A DNA stretch of 64,000 nt from Pseudomonas sp. ok272 (GTDB lineage Bacteria > Pseudomonadota > Gammaproteobacteria > Pseudomonadales > Pseudomonadaceae): positions 186,001 through 250,000 of the forward strand of contig NZ_FOCB01000004.1 of assembly GCF_900109995.1 (NCBI RefSeq), given 5' to 3'. The notes under the pieces were generated by a model. The model was not told where the DNA came from and searched no databases. It was given only the letters and a program-made list of their open reading frames with translations. Below are positions 30,708 to 40,281 of the stretch, piece after piece. Position numbers and translations under genes: made by a program. The number at the start of each line of letters is the position of its first letter. Position 1 is the first letter of the stretch.

Positions 30708-32006
30708 ATGCTCCGTTCCTTGCGCTTCGCTGCCCTTGTCGGCGGCCTTATTTTGAGTGCGTCCGCACTGGCGGCCGATGTCGATGCCGCCAGCTATGGC
30801 TACCCGCTTACCAATCCATTTGAAGCGACCATCGCCACCACGCCGCCGGACCTACGGCCAGAACTGCCCGCCGATGAAGACATCACACAATCGGACCACA
30901 GCCTGAACCTGCGCCCCGAGCGCGAATGGCAGTTGCCGGACAACTTCTGGGCCGTGAAGCAGCTCACCTATCGCATCGCCACCCAGGATCACGCGGCGCC
31001 ACTGATGTTCCTGATCGCCGGCACCGGCGCGCGCTATGACAGCACCCTCAACGAATACCTGAAGCGGCTCTACTACAAGGCCGGCTACCACGTGGTGCAA
31101 CTGTCCTCGCCCACCAGCTTCGACTTCATCGCCGCGGCTTCGCGCTTTGCCACGCCAGGGGTGTCCAAGGAAGACGCCGAGGACCTGTACCGTGTGATGC
31201 AAGCGGTGCGAGCACAAAACCCGAAACTACCGGTCACCGACTTCTACCTCACCGGCTACAGCCTCGGTGCCCTGGACGCCGCGTTCGTCGCCCACCTGGA
31301 CGAAACCCGGCGCAGCTTCAACTTCAAAAAAGTCCTGCTGCTCAACCCGCCGGTCAACCTCTACACCTCGATCAGCAACCTCGACAAGATGGTGCAGACT
31401 GAGGTCAAGGGCATCAACAACACCACCACCTTCTATGAACTGGTGCTGAGCAAGCTGACCCATTACTTCCAACAGAAGGGTTACATCGACCTCAACGATG
31501 CCCTGCTCTACGACTTCCAGCAGTCCAAGGAGCACCTGTCCAACGAACAGATGGCCATGCTGATTGGCACCTCGTTCCGCTTCTCGGCAGCCGATATCGC
31601 CTTCACCTCCGACCTGATCAACCGCCGCGGCCTGATCACCCCGCCCAAATACCCGATCACCGAGAGCACCAGCCTCACGCCGTTCTTCAAGCGTGCGCTG
31701 CAATGCGACTTCGACTGCTACCTCACCGAGCAGGTGATTCCGATGTGGCGTGCGCGCACCGACGGCGGCAGCCTGTTGCAACTGATCGATCAGGTCAGCC
31801 TCTATGCGCTCAAGGACTACCTGCGCGCCAGCCCGAAAATCGCCGTCATGCACAACGCCGACGACGTCATCCTGGGCCCCGGCGACCTGGGCTTCCTGCG
31901 CACCACGTTTGGCGACCGCTTGACGGTCTACCCTCATGGCGGCCATTGCGGCAACCTCAACTACCGCGTCAATGCTGACGCCATGCTGGAGTTCTTCCGT
32001 GGCTAA
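30708..32006 (+). CDS. Secreted alpha/beta hydrolase, lipase-like
   Basis: The 432-residue protein has a signal peptide (residues 1-23, ending in LAA) and an alpha/beta hydrolase layout: FLIAGTGARYDS as the oxyanion region, nucleophile Ser185 in GYSLGALDA, an Asp at 385 or 386 in HNADDVILG, and His413 in HGGHCGN. The size of the insertion between strand 6 and the Asp suggests a lid. It is translationally coupled to an MlaA-like gene, which overlaps its end by eight bases, so phospholipid or another envelope lipid is a plausible substrate. That role is inferred from context only. AAGGGA precedes the ATG. Confidence 0.85.
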   Translation: MLRSLRFAALVGGLILSASALAADVDAASYGYPLTNPFEATIATTPPDLRPELPADEDITQSDHSLNLRPEREWQLPDNFWAVKQLTYRIATQDHAAPLMFLIAGTGARYDSTLNEYLKRLYYKAGYHVVQLSSPTSFDFIAAASRFATPGVSKEDAEDLYRVMQAVRAQNPKLPVTDFYLTGYSLGALDAAFVAHLDETRRSFNFKKVLLLNPPVNLYTSISNLDKMVQTEVKGINNTTTFYELVLSKLTHYFQQKGYIDLNDALLYDFQQSKEHLSNEQMAMLIGTSFRFSAADIAFTSDLINRRGLITPPKYPITESTSLTPFFKRALQCDFDCYLTEQVIPMWRARTDGGSLLQLIDQVSLYALKDYLRASPKIAVMHNADDVILGPGDLGFLRTTFGDRLTVYPHGGHCGNLNYRVNADAMLEFFRG

Positions 32007-32787
32007 ACAACTTCTGCTGATCGCCGCGCTGCTCTGCACAGGCGTGGCACAGGCCGACAACAGCAAGGCCTACACGCCAACCGTGGTCGACCCGGATGGC
32101 TTCACCGAGCCGCTGAGCAAACTCAAGTTCAACCCGGGCCTGGACCAGCGTGAGTTCGAGCGCTCGACCTTGAGCGCCCTGAACGTCTATGACCCGATGG
32201 AGTCGTGGAACCGTCGGGTGTACCACTTCAACTACCGCTTCGATCAGTGGGTGGCGCTGCCCGTGGTCGATGGCTACCGCTACGTCACGCCGAGCTTCCT
32301 GCGTACCGGTGTCAGCAACTTCTTCAACAACCTGGGCGACGTCGGCAACCTGGTGAACAGCCTGCTGCAATTCAAGGGCCATCGCTCAATGGAAGTCACC
32401 GGACGCCTGCTGCTCAACACCACGCTGGGCGTCGGCGGCCTGTGGGACCCGGCCACGGCCATGGGCCTGCCGCGCCAGAGCGAAGACTTCGGCCAGACCC
32501 TGGGCTTCTACGGCGTGCCGGACGGCGCCTACTTTGTGCTGCCACTGCTCGGGCCCTCGAACATCCGCGATACCGCAGGCTTGGCGGTGGACTACACCGC
32601 AGAGTCGGCGATCAACTTCCTGAACGTCTCGAAAGTCAGCGAAAACCACCCGGAAATCTGGGTCCTGCGCGCGGTCGACACCCGCTACCAGACCCACTTG
32701 CGCTACGGCCAGATGAACTCACCGTTCGAGTACGAAAAGGTGCGCTACGTCTACACCGAGGCGCGCAAGCTACAGATCGCCGAGTAA
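31999..32787 (+). CDS. MlaA/VacJ-like protein without a lipobox
   Basis: MlaA is the outer-membrane component that removes misplaced phospholipids from the outer leaflet. The 262-residue product contains the family core: YDPMESWNRRVYHFN, VSNFFNNLGDVGNLVNSLLQ, RLLLNTTLGVGGLWDPAT and EDFGQTLGFYGVPDGAYFVLPLLGPSNIRD. The start is GTG 31999, seven bases after TGGAG and overlapping the hydrolase stop. The signal peptide ends in GVAQA, as for signal peptidase I. The one Cys (residue 13) sits in ALLC, a poor lipobox. It therefore looks like a soluble periplasmic relative or a second copy, not the canonical lipoprotein. No mlaBCDEF genes are nearby. Confidence 0.9.
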   Translation: MAKQLLLIAALLCTGVAQADNSKAYTPTVVDPDGFTEPLSKLKFNPGLDQREFERSTLSALNVYDPMESWNRRVYHFNYRFDQWVALPVVDGYRYVTPSFLRTGVSNFFNNLGDVGNLVNSLLQFKGHRSMEVTGRLLLNTTLGVGGLWDPATAMGLPRQSEDFGQTLGFYGVPDGAYFVLPLLGPSNIRDTAGLAVDYTAESAINFLNVSKVSENHPEIWVLRAVDTRYQTHLRYGQMNSPFEYEKVRYVYTEARKLQIAE

Positions 32788-32804
32788 CCCCGGCACACAC
32801 AAAA

Positions 32805-32897
32805 CCTGTGGGAGCGAGCCTGCTCGCGAAAGCGGTGTGACCATCAACGTTGAGGTTGAATGGGCTGCCGTCTTCGCGAGCAGGCTCGCTCCCACAG
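32805..32897. repeat. REPIN, class A
   Basis: Inverted class A REPs are separated by about 45 bases after the MlaA-like gene. Confidence 0.88.
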
Positions 32898-33032
32898 TGG
32901 TTTTGGGGCGTGTCAGTGAGTGCTCGGGCCGCCGCCTGTCCGGCACCAGGTCGCCGCCGGCATTCTTGAGCGCCGCGCGAGCCCGGTGCTACCATGCGAC
33001 ACCGCCAGCATCGGCAAGGAACACCTGGGTTT

Positions 33033-33638
33033 ATGAGCACCATCCGCGAGCGTAATAAAGCACTGATCCTGCGTGCCGCCAGTGAGGAGTTTGCCGACAA
33101 AGGTTTTGCGGCGACCAAAACCAGCGACATCGCGGCCAAGGCCGGGTTGCCCAAGCCCAATGTCTACTACTACTTCAAATCCAAGGAAAACCTCTACCGC
33201 GAGGTCCTGCAAAGCATCATCGAGCCGATCCTGGCGGCCTCGACGCCGTTCAACGCCGACGGCGTGCCCAGCGAGGTGCTCAGCCGCTACATTCGCTCCA
33301 AGATCTGCATCTCCCGCGACCTGCCCTTTGCGTCCAAGGTGTTCGCCAGCGAAATCATGCACGGCGCCCCACACCTGAGCGCCGACCTGGTGGAACGGCT
33401 CAACAGCCAGGCCAAGCACAACATCGATTGCATCCAGACCTGGATCGACCGCGGCCAGATCGCCCCCATCGACCCCAACCACCTGATGTTCAGCATCTGG
33501 GCCGCGACCCAGACCTACGCCGACTTCGACTGGCAAATCTCCGCCATCACCGGCAAGGCCAAGCTGGACGACAGCGACTACGAAGCCGCGACCCAGACCA
33601 TCATTCGGTTGGTGCTCAAGGGGTGTGCGCCGGACTGA
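33033..33638 (+). CDS. TetR family regulator with RutR/YcdC-type C-terminal domain
   Basis: The 201-residue protein has an N-terminal TetR helix-turn-helix (TSDIAAKAGLPKPNVYYYFKSKENLYREVL, about 30-60) and a ligand-binding half containing SIWAATQTYADFDWQI, a motif typical of the RutR/YcdC subfamily. RutR senses pyrimidines in E. coli; related Pseudomonas proteins control purine or glyoxylate genes. In other Pseudomonas a regulator gene also lies next to the GlcG-like and gcl genes, so control of the glyoxylate operon is a reasonable guess. The start at ATG 33033 is chosen from the family N terminus. Confidence 0.88.
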   Translation: MSTIRERNKALILRAASEEFADKGFAATKTSDIAAKAGLPKPNVYYYFKSKENLYREVLQSIIEPILAASTPFNADGVPSEVLSRYIRSKICISRDLPFASKVFASEIMHGAPHLSADLVERLNSQAKHNIDCIQTWIDRGQIAPIDPNHLMFSIWAATQTYADFDWQISAITGKAKLDDSDYEAATQTIIRLVLKGCAPD

Positions 33639-33687
33639 TAGGCCGTAGGCGAATGCATACAGAGTTTCTTCAGCACCGCAAATCCCC

Positions 33688-33714
33688 TGTGGGAGCGGGC
33701 TTGCTCGCGAACGG
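33688..33714. repeat. REP, class B, on the 3' side of the RAYT gene
   Basis: A single class B unit (core GCGGGCTTGCTCGC, flank GTGGGA) lies 19 bases past the RAYT stop. It is inverted relative to the unit at 34284-34312. Confidence 0.88.
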
Positions 33715-33732
33715 GACGACTCGGCGCCACTG

Positions 33733-34191
33733 TCAAACCCAAATCGCATCCCACAACGGATAATCACCCAGCTTCTCAACCAGGCCAGCCCGCAAGGGGT
33801 TGGCTACGACATACCGGGCAAGCTTTACCAAGTCCTCCTCCTGCCTCAATGCATGATCATGGAAGCTCTGCTGCCACAGACTGCCTGTCCTGCCCATCGC
33901 TACATTAACTGCTCGAGTGCTTAAGGATTTGGTCTGACACATCAATTGACCCAATGAACCTCTGTTCAATTGAATCAACCAATGAAAATGATCAGGCATA
34001 ACAACAAAGGCTAAGGACTCGACAAACCCATCATTTTGGGCCTGCCTGAATTGACTCACCACTAGCCTGCCCAGTGCGTAATCCACAAAAACAGTCTCCC
34101 GCCCAAGCGTGTTGGCGGTCAGTAGATAGATGCGGTTTCGCTCCGAACAACGACCAATGCGTAGGCGGTGTGAAGCTGATAATTCGGGCAT
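33733..34191 (-). CDS. REP-associated tyrosine transposase (RAYT)
   Basis: RAYTs are single-copy Y1 relatives of the IS200/IS605 transposases that bind and cut REP hairpins. The 152-residue protein shows the HUH metal site HFH at residues 68-70 (FVVMPDHFHWL) and the RAYT C-terminal pattern SFHDHALR..EDLVKLARYVVANPLRAGLV, in which Tyr127 is the likely nucleophile. It is flanked by inverted class B REPs within 20 bases downstream and about 90 bases upstream, the classic REP-RAYT-REP layout. The gene is intact. Other Pseudomonas RAYTs may serve the class A REPs. Confidence 0.93.
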   Translation of the reverse strand: MPELSASHRLRIGRCSERNRIYLLTANTLGRETVFVDYALGRLVVSQFRQAQNDGFVESLAFVVMPDHFHWLIQLNRGSLGQLMCQTKSLSTRAVNVAMGRTGSLWQQSFHDHALRQEEDLVKLARYVVANPLRAGLVEKLGDYPLWDAIWV

Positions 34192-34283
34192 TCCGTTGCC
34201 CCCTCATGCAAAAGCTCATGGGAAGGCTAGCTCAACAAACCTGATACTGAGAGGCAGACTCTAGCTGGATATGTCTGGAGGAT

Positions 34284-34370
34284 TGCCTTCGCGAGCAAGC
34301 CCGCTCCCACAGGGGGCTAGTGGCATTCACACGACATGTGTCCGCCATGCCTCTCCTGCTCGCGAAGGCG
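34284..34370. repeat. REP pair, class B, second unit truncated, 5' of the RAYT
   Basis: A complete class B unit (34284-34312) is followed by a partial inverted unit (about 34355-34370) that keeps CTGCTCGCGAAGGCG but has lost its GTGGGAGCGG half. Confidence 0.8.
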
Positions 34371-34389
34371 CTAGCTCAATTGCCGCCAA

Positions 34390-34830
34390 TCAAGCCACCA
34401 CCCCCGCATCCGCGCGCAACCCCTGCGCCTCGATCGCGCTGATGGCGCACTGCTCGTCGATGTCCGAGGTGTCGCCGCTGATGCCGATGGCCCCCAGCAC
34501 GGCGCCACGCTGATCGCGAATCAACACCCCGCCCGGCGCCGGCACGACGCTGCCGTGCCCCAGGCTGTTCAGCGCGGCGATAAACGCGGGGCGCTGTTGG
34601 GCGTCCAGGGCCAGTAGCCGCGAGCCTTTACCCAGGGCAATCGCGCCCCAGGCTTTGCCGATGGCGATGTCGGGGCGCAGCAGGCTGGCGCCGTCTTCGC
34701 GCTGCAGGCTGAGCAAATGCCCGCCGGCATCCAGTACCGCGATGGTCAACGGTGCCGCGCTGATCGCGCGCCCCGCACTGATGGCCTGGTTGGTCAGGCT
34801 GACTGCGACTTTCAAGGTTAAAGCGCTCAT
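34390..34830 (-). CDS. GlcG/HbpS family haem-binding-like protein
   Basis: The 146-residue protein matches the GlcG/HbpS (DUF336) family: AISAGRAISAAPLTIAVLDAGGHLLSLQREDGAS in the first half and PAPGGVLIRDQRGAVLGAIGISGDTSDIDEQCA near the end. Members are often encoded with glycolate or glyoxylate genes; HbpS binds haem, and the role of GlcG is unclear. Here it is divergent from gcl across 268 bases, so a shared regulator is likely. ATG 34830 is the natural family start. Confidence 0.9.
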   Translation of the reverse strand: MSALTLKVAVSLTNQAISAGRAISAAPLTIAVLDAGGHLLSLQREDGASLLRPDIAIGKAWGAIALGKGSRLLALDAQQRPAFIAALNSLGHGSVVPAPGGVLIRDQRGAVLGAIGISGDTSDIDEQCAISAIEAQGLRADAGVVA

Positions 34831-34923
34831 GGGTGCCGTCCTTATCTTGTTATGGGAAAGCCGGTTTGGACTCTATGTGCCGCGAATCCAGATGCAGCAA
34901 ATAGAACACAATATGTTATTTTT

Positions 34924-34933
34924 TTGTATACAG
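34924..34933. promoter_or_regulatory. Candidate operator TTGTATACAG
   Basis: This near-palindrome lies in the divergent GlcG-like/gcl region and repeats the site at 35063-35072 with one difference. It is a candidate binding site for a dimeric repressor. Confidence 0.45.
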
Positions 34934-35062
34934 TAGTTATCGAAAAACGCCACATGCGACGAAACGACACAGTGTTTGCAGGCACTCGTCAAATGAAACA
35001 GGCGCTTGAGAAAATGGATTGACCTGCGTCGCCCGCCGTGAATACACTCCGCTCAAAGCAAC

Positions 35063-35072
35063 TTGTATACAA
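35063..35072. promoter_or_regulatory. Candidate operator TTGTATACAA
   Basis: This perfect 10-base palindrome lies 26 bases before the gcl ATG, where a bound protein would block transcription or initiation. It shares TTGTATACA with 34924-34933, 139 bases away. Confidence 0.5.
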
Positions 35073-35098
35073 TTACAAATATTACGAGGCACAAAACA

Positions 35099-36874
<1,776 letters not shown>

Positions 36875-36892
36875 CGATTGATCGTTTCTCCT

Positions 36893-36983
36893 GGTGGGAG
36901 CGGGCTTGCTCGCGAAGGCGGTGCTTCAGTCGACACGGATGCTGAATGTCGGACCGCTTTCGCGAGCAAGCCCGCTCCCACAG
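36893..36983. repeat. REPIN, class B, in gcl-hyi gap
   Basis: Inverted class B REPs have a spacer of about 45 bases reading GTCGACACGGATGCTGAATG in part. The spacer is clearly related to those of the next two class B REPINs. It lies within the operon, right after the gcl stop. Confidence 0.9.
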
Positions 36984-37012
36984 GGGACCCAACACATTTA
37001 CGGGAGACCACC

Positions 37013-37795
37013 ATGCCGCGTTTCGCAGCCAACCTGTCCATGCTGTTTACCGAGCAGGACTTTCTTGCCCGCTTCGAAGCCGCCGCCAAGGCGGGCTTCA
37101 GTGGCGTCGAATACTTGTTCCCTTACGACTTCAACAGCGCCGAGATCAAGGCGTTGCTGGATGCCAACGGCCTGACCCAAGTGCTGTTCAACCTGCCGGC
37201 CGGTGACTGGGCCAAGGGTGAACGCGGGATCGCCTGCCACCCGGATCGCATGAAGGAATTCCGCGCTGGCGTCGACCTGGCCATCGTCTACGCCCAAGTG
37301 CTGGGCAACACCCAGGTCAACTGCCTGGCCGGCATTCGCCCTGAAGGGCTGGACGATGCCACCGTGGAAAAAACCTTCGTCGACAACCTCAAGTACGCCG
37401 CCGACAAGCTGCAGGCGAACGGTATCAAGCTGGTGATGGAAGCCATCAACACCCGCGACATTCCGGGTTTCTACCTGAACAACACCGCCCAGGCCCTGGC
37501 TATCCGCGAGCACGTGGGCAGCGCCAACCTGTTCCTGCAGTACGACATCTATCACATGCAAATCATGGAAGGCGACCTGGCCCGCACCATGGCCACGTAC
37601 CTGGACGAGATCCACCACATCCAATTGGCGGACAACCCCGGGCGCAATGAGCCGGGCACCGGCGAGATCAACTACCGCTTCCTGTTCGAACACCTGGACC
37701 GCATCGGTTACCAGGGCTGGGTCGGCTGCGAATACAAACCGCTGACCACCACCGAAGCGGGCCTGGGCTGGTTGAAAACCCATAACGCGATTTGA
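37013..37795 (+). CDS. hyi: Hydroxypyruvate isomerase
   Basis: Hyi interconverts hydroxypyruvate and tartronate semialdehyde. The 260-residue product is a xylose-isomerase-like TIM barrel with metal-ligand glutamates in LVMEAINTRDIPGF and GCEYKP, and QYDIYHMQIMEGDL in the middle. I chose ATG 37013 (MPRFAANLSMLF), which has GGGAGA upstream; the open frame further 5' runs through REPIN sequence. It is the second gene of the operon. Confidence 0.95.
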   Translation: MPRFAANLSMLFTEQDFLARFEAAAKAGFSGVEYLFPYDFNSAEIKALLDANGLTQVLFNLPAGDWAKGERGIACHPDRMKEFRAGVDLAIVYAQVLGNTQVNCLAGIRPEGLDDATVEKTFVDNLKYAADKLQANGIKLVMEAINTRDIPGFYLNNTAQALAIREHVGSANLFLQYDIYHMQIMEGDLARTMATYLDEIHHIQLADNPGRNEPGTGEINYRFLFEHLDRIGYQGWVGCEYKPLTTTEAGLGWLKTHNAI

Positions 37796-37808
37796 CATAG
37801 ATCCCCCT

Positions 37809-37899
37809 TGTGGGAGCGGGCTTGCTCGCGAAGGCGGCGTGTCAGTCGACACAGATGCTGAATGCCATACCGCTTTCGCGAGCAAGCCCGCTCCCACAA
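37809..37899. repeat. REPIN, class B, in hyi-glxR gap
   Basis: Inverted class B REPs have a spacer highly similar to that of 36893-36983 (GTCAGTCGACACAGATGCTG). The element lies between hyi and glxR inside the operon. Confidence 0.9.
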
Positions 37900-37928
37900 A
37901 GAGCAGCCCTTATTCGTTTCGTTTGAAG

Positions 37929-37944
37929 CAATAAAAACAAGAGG
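37929..37944 (+). promoter_or_regulatory. A-rich Crc/Hfq-like motif over the glxR ribosome site
   Basis: CAATAAAAACAAGAGG overlaps the Shine-Dalgarno of glxR. It resembles the CA motifs that Hfq/Crc bind on catabolic mRNAs in Pseudomonas, such as that of amiE. It suggests translational catabolite repression. Confidence 0.45.
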
Positions 37945-37952
37945 ATTTTCTC

Positions 37953-38846
37953 ATGGCTAAAATCGGATTCATCGGCACCGGCATCATGGGTCACCCCATG
38001 GCAGCGAACCTGCAAAAGGCCGGTCATCAACTGTTCCTGTCCCAGCACCACGACAAAGCCCCGGCCGACCTGGTCGCCGCAGGCGCTGTCGCGCTGGCCA
38101 ACCCCAAGGAAGTGGCCCAGGAAGCCGAGTTCATCATCGTCATGGTGCCAGATACCCCGCAGGTCGATGACGTGCTGTTCCGTGCCGACGGCATTGCGGC
38201 GGGCGTGGGCAAAGGCAAGGTGGTGATCGACATGAGTTCGATCTCGCCGACCGCTACCAAGGCCTTCGCCGCGAAGATCAACGCCAAGGGCGCGCAGTAC
38301 CTCGACGCCCCGGTTTCCGGCGGTGAAGTCGGGGCCAAGGCCGCGACCCTGAGCATCATGATCGGTGGCGACGCCGATGCCTTCGAACGCGCCCTGCCGC
38401 TGTTCCAGGCCATGGGCAAGAACATCACCCTGGTCGGTGGCAACGGCGACGGCCAGACCGCCAAGGTGGCGAACCAGATCATCGTCGCGCTGAACATCCA
38501 GGCGGTGGCCGAAGCGTTGCTGTTCGCCTCGAAGAACGGCGCCGACCCGGCCAAGGTCCGGGAAGCGCTGATGGGCGGCTTCGCGTCGTCGAAGATCCTC
38601 GAAGTCCACGGTGAGCGCATGATCAAGGGCACCTTTGACCCAGGCTTCCGCATCAGCCTGCACCAGAAGGACCTGAACCTGGCCCTGCAAGGCGCCAAGG
38701 AGCTGAACATCAACCTGCCCAACACCGCCAACACCCAGCAAGTGTTCAGCACCTGCGCGGCCATCGGCGGCAGCAATTGGGATCACTCGGCACTGATCAA
38801 GGGCCTGGAGCACATGGCCAACTTCTCGATTCGCGAGAAGAAGTAA
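37953..38846 (+). CDS. glxR: Tartronate semialdehyde reductase
   Basis: This enzyme reduces tartronate semialdehyde to D-glycerate with NAD(P)H. The 297-residue protein is of the beta-hydroxyacid dehydrogenase family: nucleotide motif GFIGTGIMGHPMAANL, substrate motif DAPVSGGEVGAK (Ser122), and catalytic Lys171 in KVANQII. The length is standard. It is the third gene of the glyoxylate operon and has an A-rich leader. Confidence 0.96.
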   Translation: MAKIGFIGTGIMGHPMAANLQKAGHQLFLSQHHDKAPADLVAAGAVALANPKEVAQEAEFIIVMVPDTPQVDDVLFRADGIAAGVGKGKVVIDMSSISPTATKAFAAKINAKGAQYLDAPVSGGEVGAKAATLSIMIGGDADAFERALPLFQAMGKNITLVGGNGDGQTAKVANQIIVALNIQAVAEALLFASKNGADPAKVREALMGGFASSKILEVHGERMIKGTFDPGFRISLHQKDLNLALQGAKELNINLPNTANTQQVFSTCAAIGGSNWDHSALIKGLEHMANFSIREKK

Positions 38847-38862
38847 GCCCAGCCCTATCACC

Positions 38863-38954
38863 ATGTGGGAGCGGGCTTGCTCGCGAAAGCGCTAGGTCAG
38901 TCAACATCTGTGTTGAATCTGAAGCCGCATTCGCGAGCAAGCCCGCTCCCACAC
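38863..38954. repeat. REPIN, class B, in glxR-ttuD gap
   Basis: Inverted class B REPs have a spacer (GTCAGTCAACATCTGTGTTG) related to the previous two but more diverged. The element follows the glxR stop within 20 bases. Confidence 0.9.
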
Positions 38955-38971
38955 TGGGCCGAGTTGCCCTT

Positions 38972-38984
38972 CAAACAACAAGAA
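38972..38984 (+). promoter_or_regulatory. A-rich Crc/Hfq-like motif before ttuD
   Basis: CAAACAACAAGAA fits the AANAANAA pattern bound by Hfq/Crc and lies 17 bases before the ttuD ATG, just upstream of GGGAG. Confidence 0.35.
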
Positions 38985-39000
38985 CTTCCGGGAGTCCGCC

Positions 39001-40281
39001 ATGTCGGTTGATCCGCAACACTTCCTGCGTGACCTGTTCGCCACCGCCATCGACGCGGCCCATCCGCAGCATGTGCTCGAACCCCATTTACCCAAGGACC
39101 GTACCGGTCGCGTGATTGTCATCGGCGCCGGCAAGGCCGCCGCGGCCATGGCCCAGGTGGTCGAGCGCTGCTGGCACGGCGAAGTGTCGGGCCTGGTGGT
39201 CACCCGCTACGGCCACGGTGCGCTCTGCGAGAGAATCGAAGTGGTCGAAGCCGCCCACCCGGTGCCGGATGCGGCCGGACTGGCCGTGGCCAAGCGCGTA
39301 CTGGCACTGGTCAGCAACCTCAGTGAGGACGATCGGGTGATCTTCCTGCTGTCCGGCGGTGGCTCGGCGCTGCTCGCGCTACCGGCCGAAGGCATTACCC
39401 TGGCCGACAAGCAGGCCATCAACAAGGCCCTGCTCAAGTCCGGCGCGACCATCGGCGAGATGAACTGCGTGCGCAAGCACCTCTCGGCGATCAAGGGTGG
39501 CCGCCTGGGCAAGGCGTGCTGGCCTGCCACGGTGTACACCTATGCCATTTCCGATGTTCCGGGGGACCTGGCCACCGTGATCGCCTCCGGACCGACCGTG
39601 GCCGACCCGAGCACCTCGGCCCAGGCCCTGGACACCCTCAAGCGCTACGCCATCGAGGTGCCGCCGTCGGTGCGGGCCTGGTTGCAAAGCCCCGACTCGG
39701 AGACCGTCAAGCCCGGCGACCCGAGCCTGGCCCGCTGCCACTTCCAGTTGATCGCCCGCCCGCAGCAGTCCCTGGAAGCGGCCGCCGTCAAAGCCCGCCA
39801 GGCCGGTTTCAGCCCGTTGATCCTCGGCGACCTGGAAGGCGAATCCCGCGAGGTGGCGAAAGTCCACGCCGGCATCGCCCGCCAAGTGGTGCTGTACGGC
39901 CAGCCGTTGGCGGCGCCCTGCGTGATTCTCTCCGGTGGCGAAACCACGGTGACGGTGCGCGGCTCCAGCCGTGGTGGGCGCAACGCCGAGTTTTTGCTCA
40001 GCCTCACCGACAGCCTCAAGGGCCTGCCCGGTGTCTACGCCCTGGCCGGCGACACCGACGGCATCGACGGCTCCGAAGACAACGCGGGCGCCATCATGAC
40101 CCCGGACAGCTATGCCCGCGCCGCCGCGCTTGGCCTGTCAGCCAGCGACGAACTGGACAACAACAATGGCTACGGCTACTTCCAGGCCCTGGACGCCCTG
40201 ATCGTCACCGAGCCGACGCGCACCAACGTCAACGACTTCCGCGCCATCCTGATCCTTGAGAGCTCCAAACATGACGCCTGA
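39001..40281 (+). CDS. ttuD: Glycerate kinase / hydroxypyruvate reductase family (MOFRL)
   Basis: The 426-residue protein belongs to the glycerate 2-kinase family with an N-terminal DUF4147 domain (VIGAGKAAAAMAQVVE, FLLSGGGSALLALP) and a C-terminal MOFRL domain (LSGGETTVTVRG, GGRNAEFLLSL, DTDGIDGSEDNAGA). In this operon it most likely phosphorylates D-glycerate to 2-phosphoglycerate; older annotations call it hydroxypyruvate reductase (TtuD). GGGAG precedes the ATG. The last 11 bases overlap pykF. Confidence 0.92.
   Translation: MSVDPQHFLRDLFATAIDAAHPQHVLEPHLPKDRTGRVIVIGAGKAAAAMAQVVERCWHGEVSGLVVTRYGHGALCERIEVVEAAHPVPDAAGLAVAKRVLALVSNLSEDDRVIFLLSGGGSALLALPAEGITLADKQAINKALLKSGATIGEMNCVRKHLSAIKGGRLGKACWPATVYTYAISDVPGDLATVIASGPTVADPSTSAQALDTLKRYAIEVPPSVRAWLQSPDSETVKPGDPSLARCHFQLIARPQQSLEAAAVKARQAGFSPLILGDLEGESREVAKVHAGIARQVVLYGQPLAAPCVILSGGETTVTVRGSSRGGRNAEFLLSLTDSLKGLPGVYALAGDTDGIDGSEDNAGAIMTPDSYARAAALGLSASDELDNNNGYGYFQALDALIVTEPTRTNVNDFRAILILESSKHDA

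Noticed and set aside
36893..38954. Regularly spaced similar repeats that might be a CRISPR array
   Set aside because: They are inverted palindromic REPs separated by about 800-1000 bases of genes, with no unit-length spacers and no cas genes.
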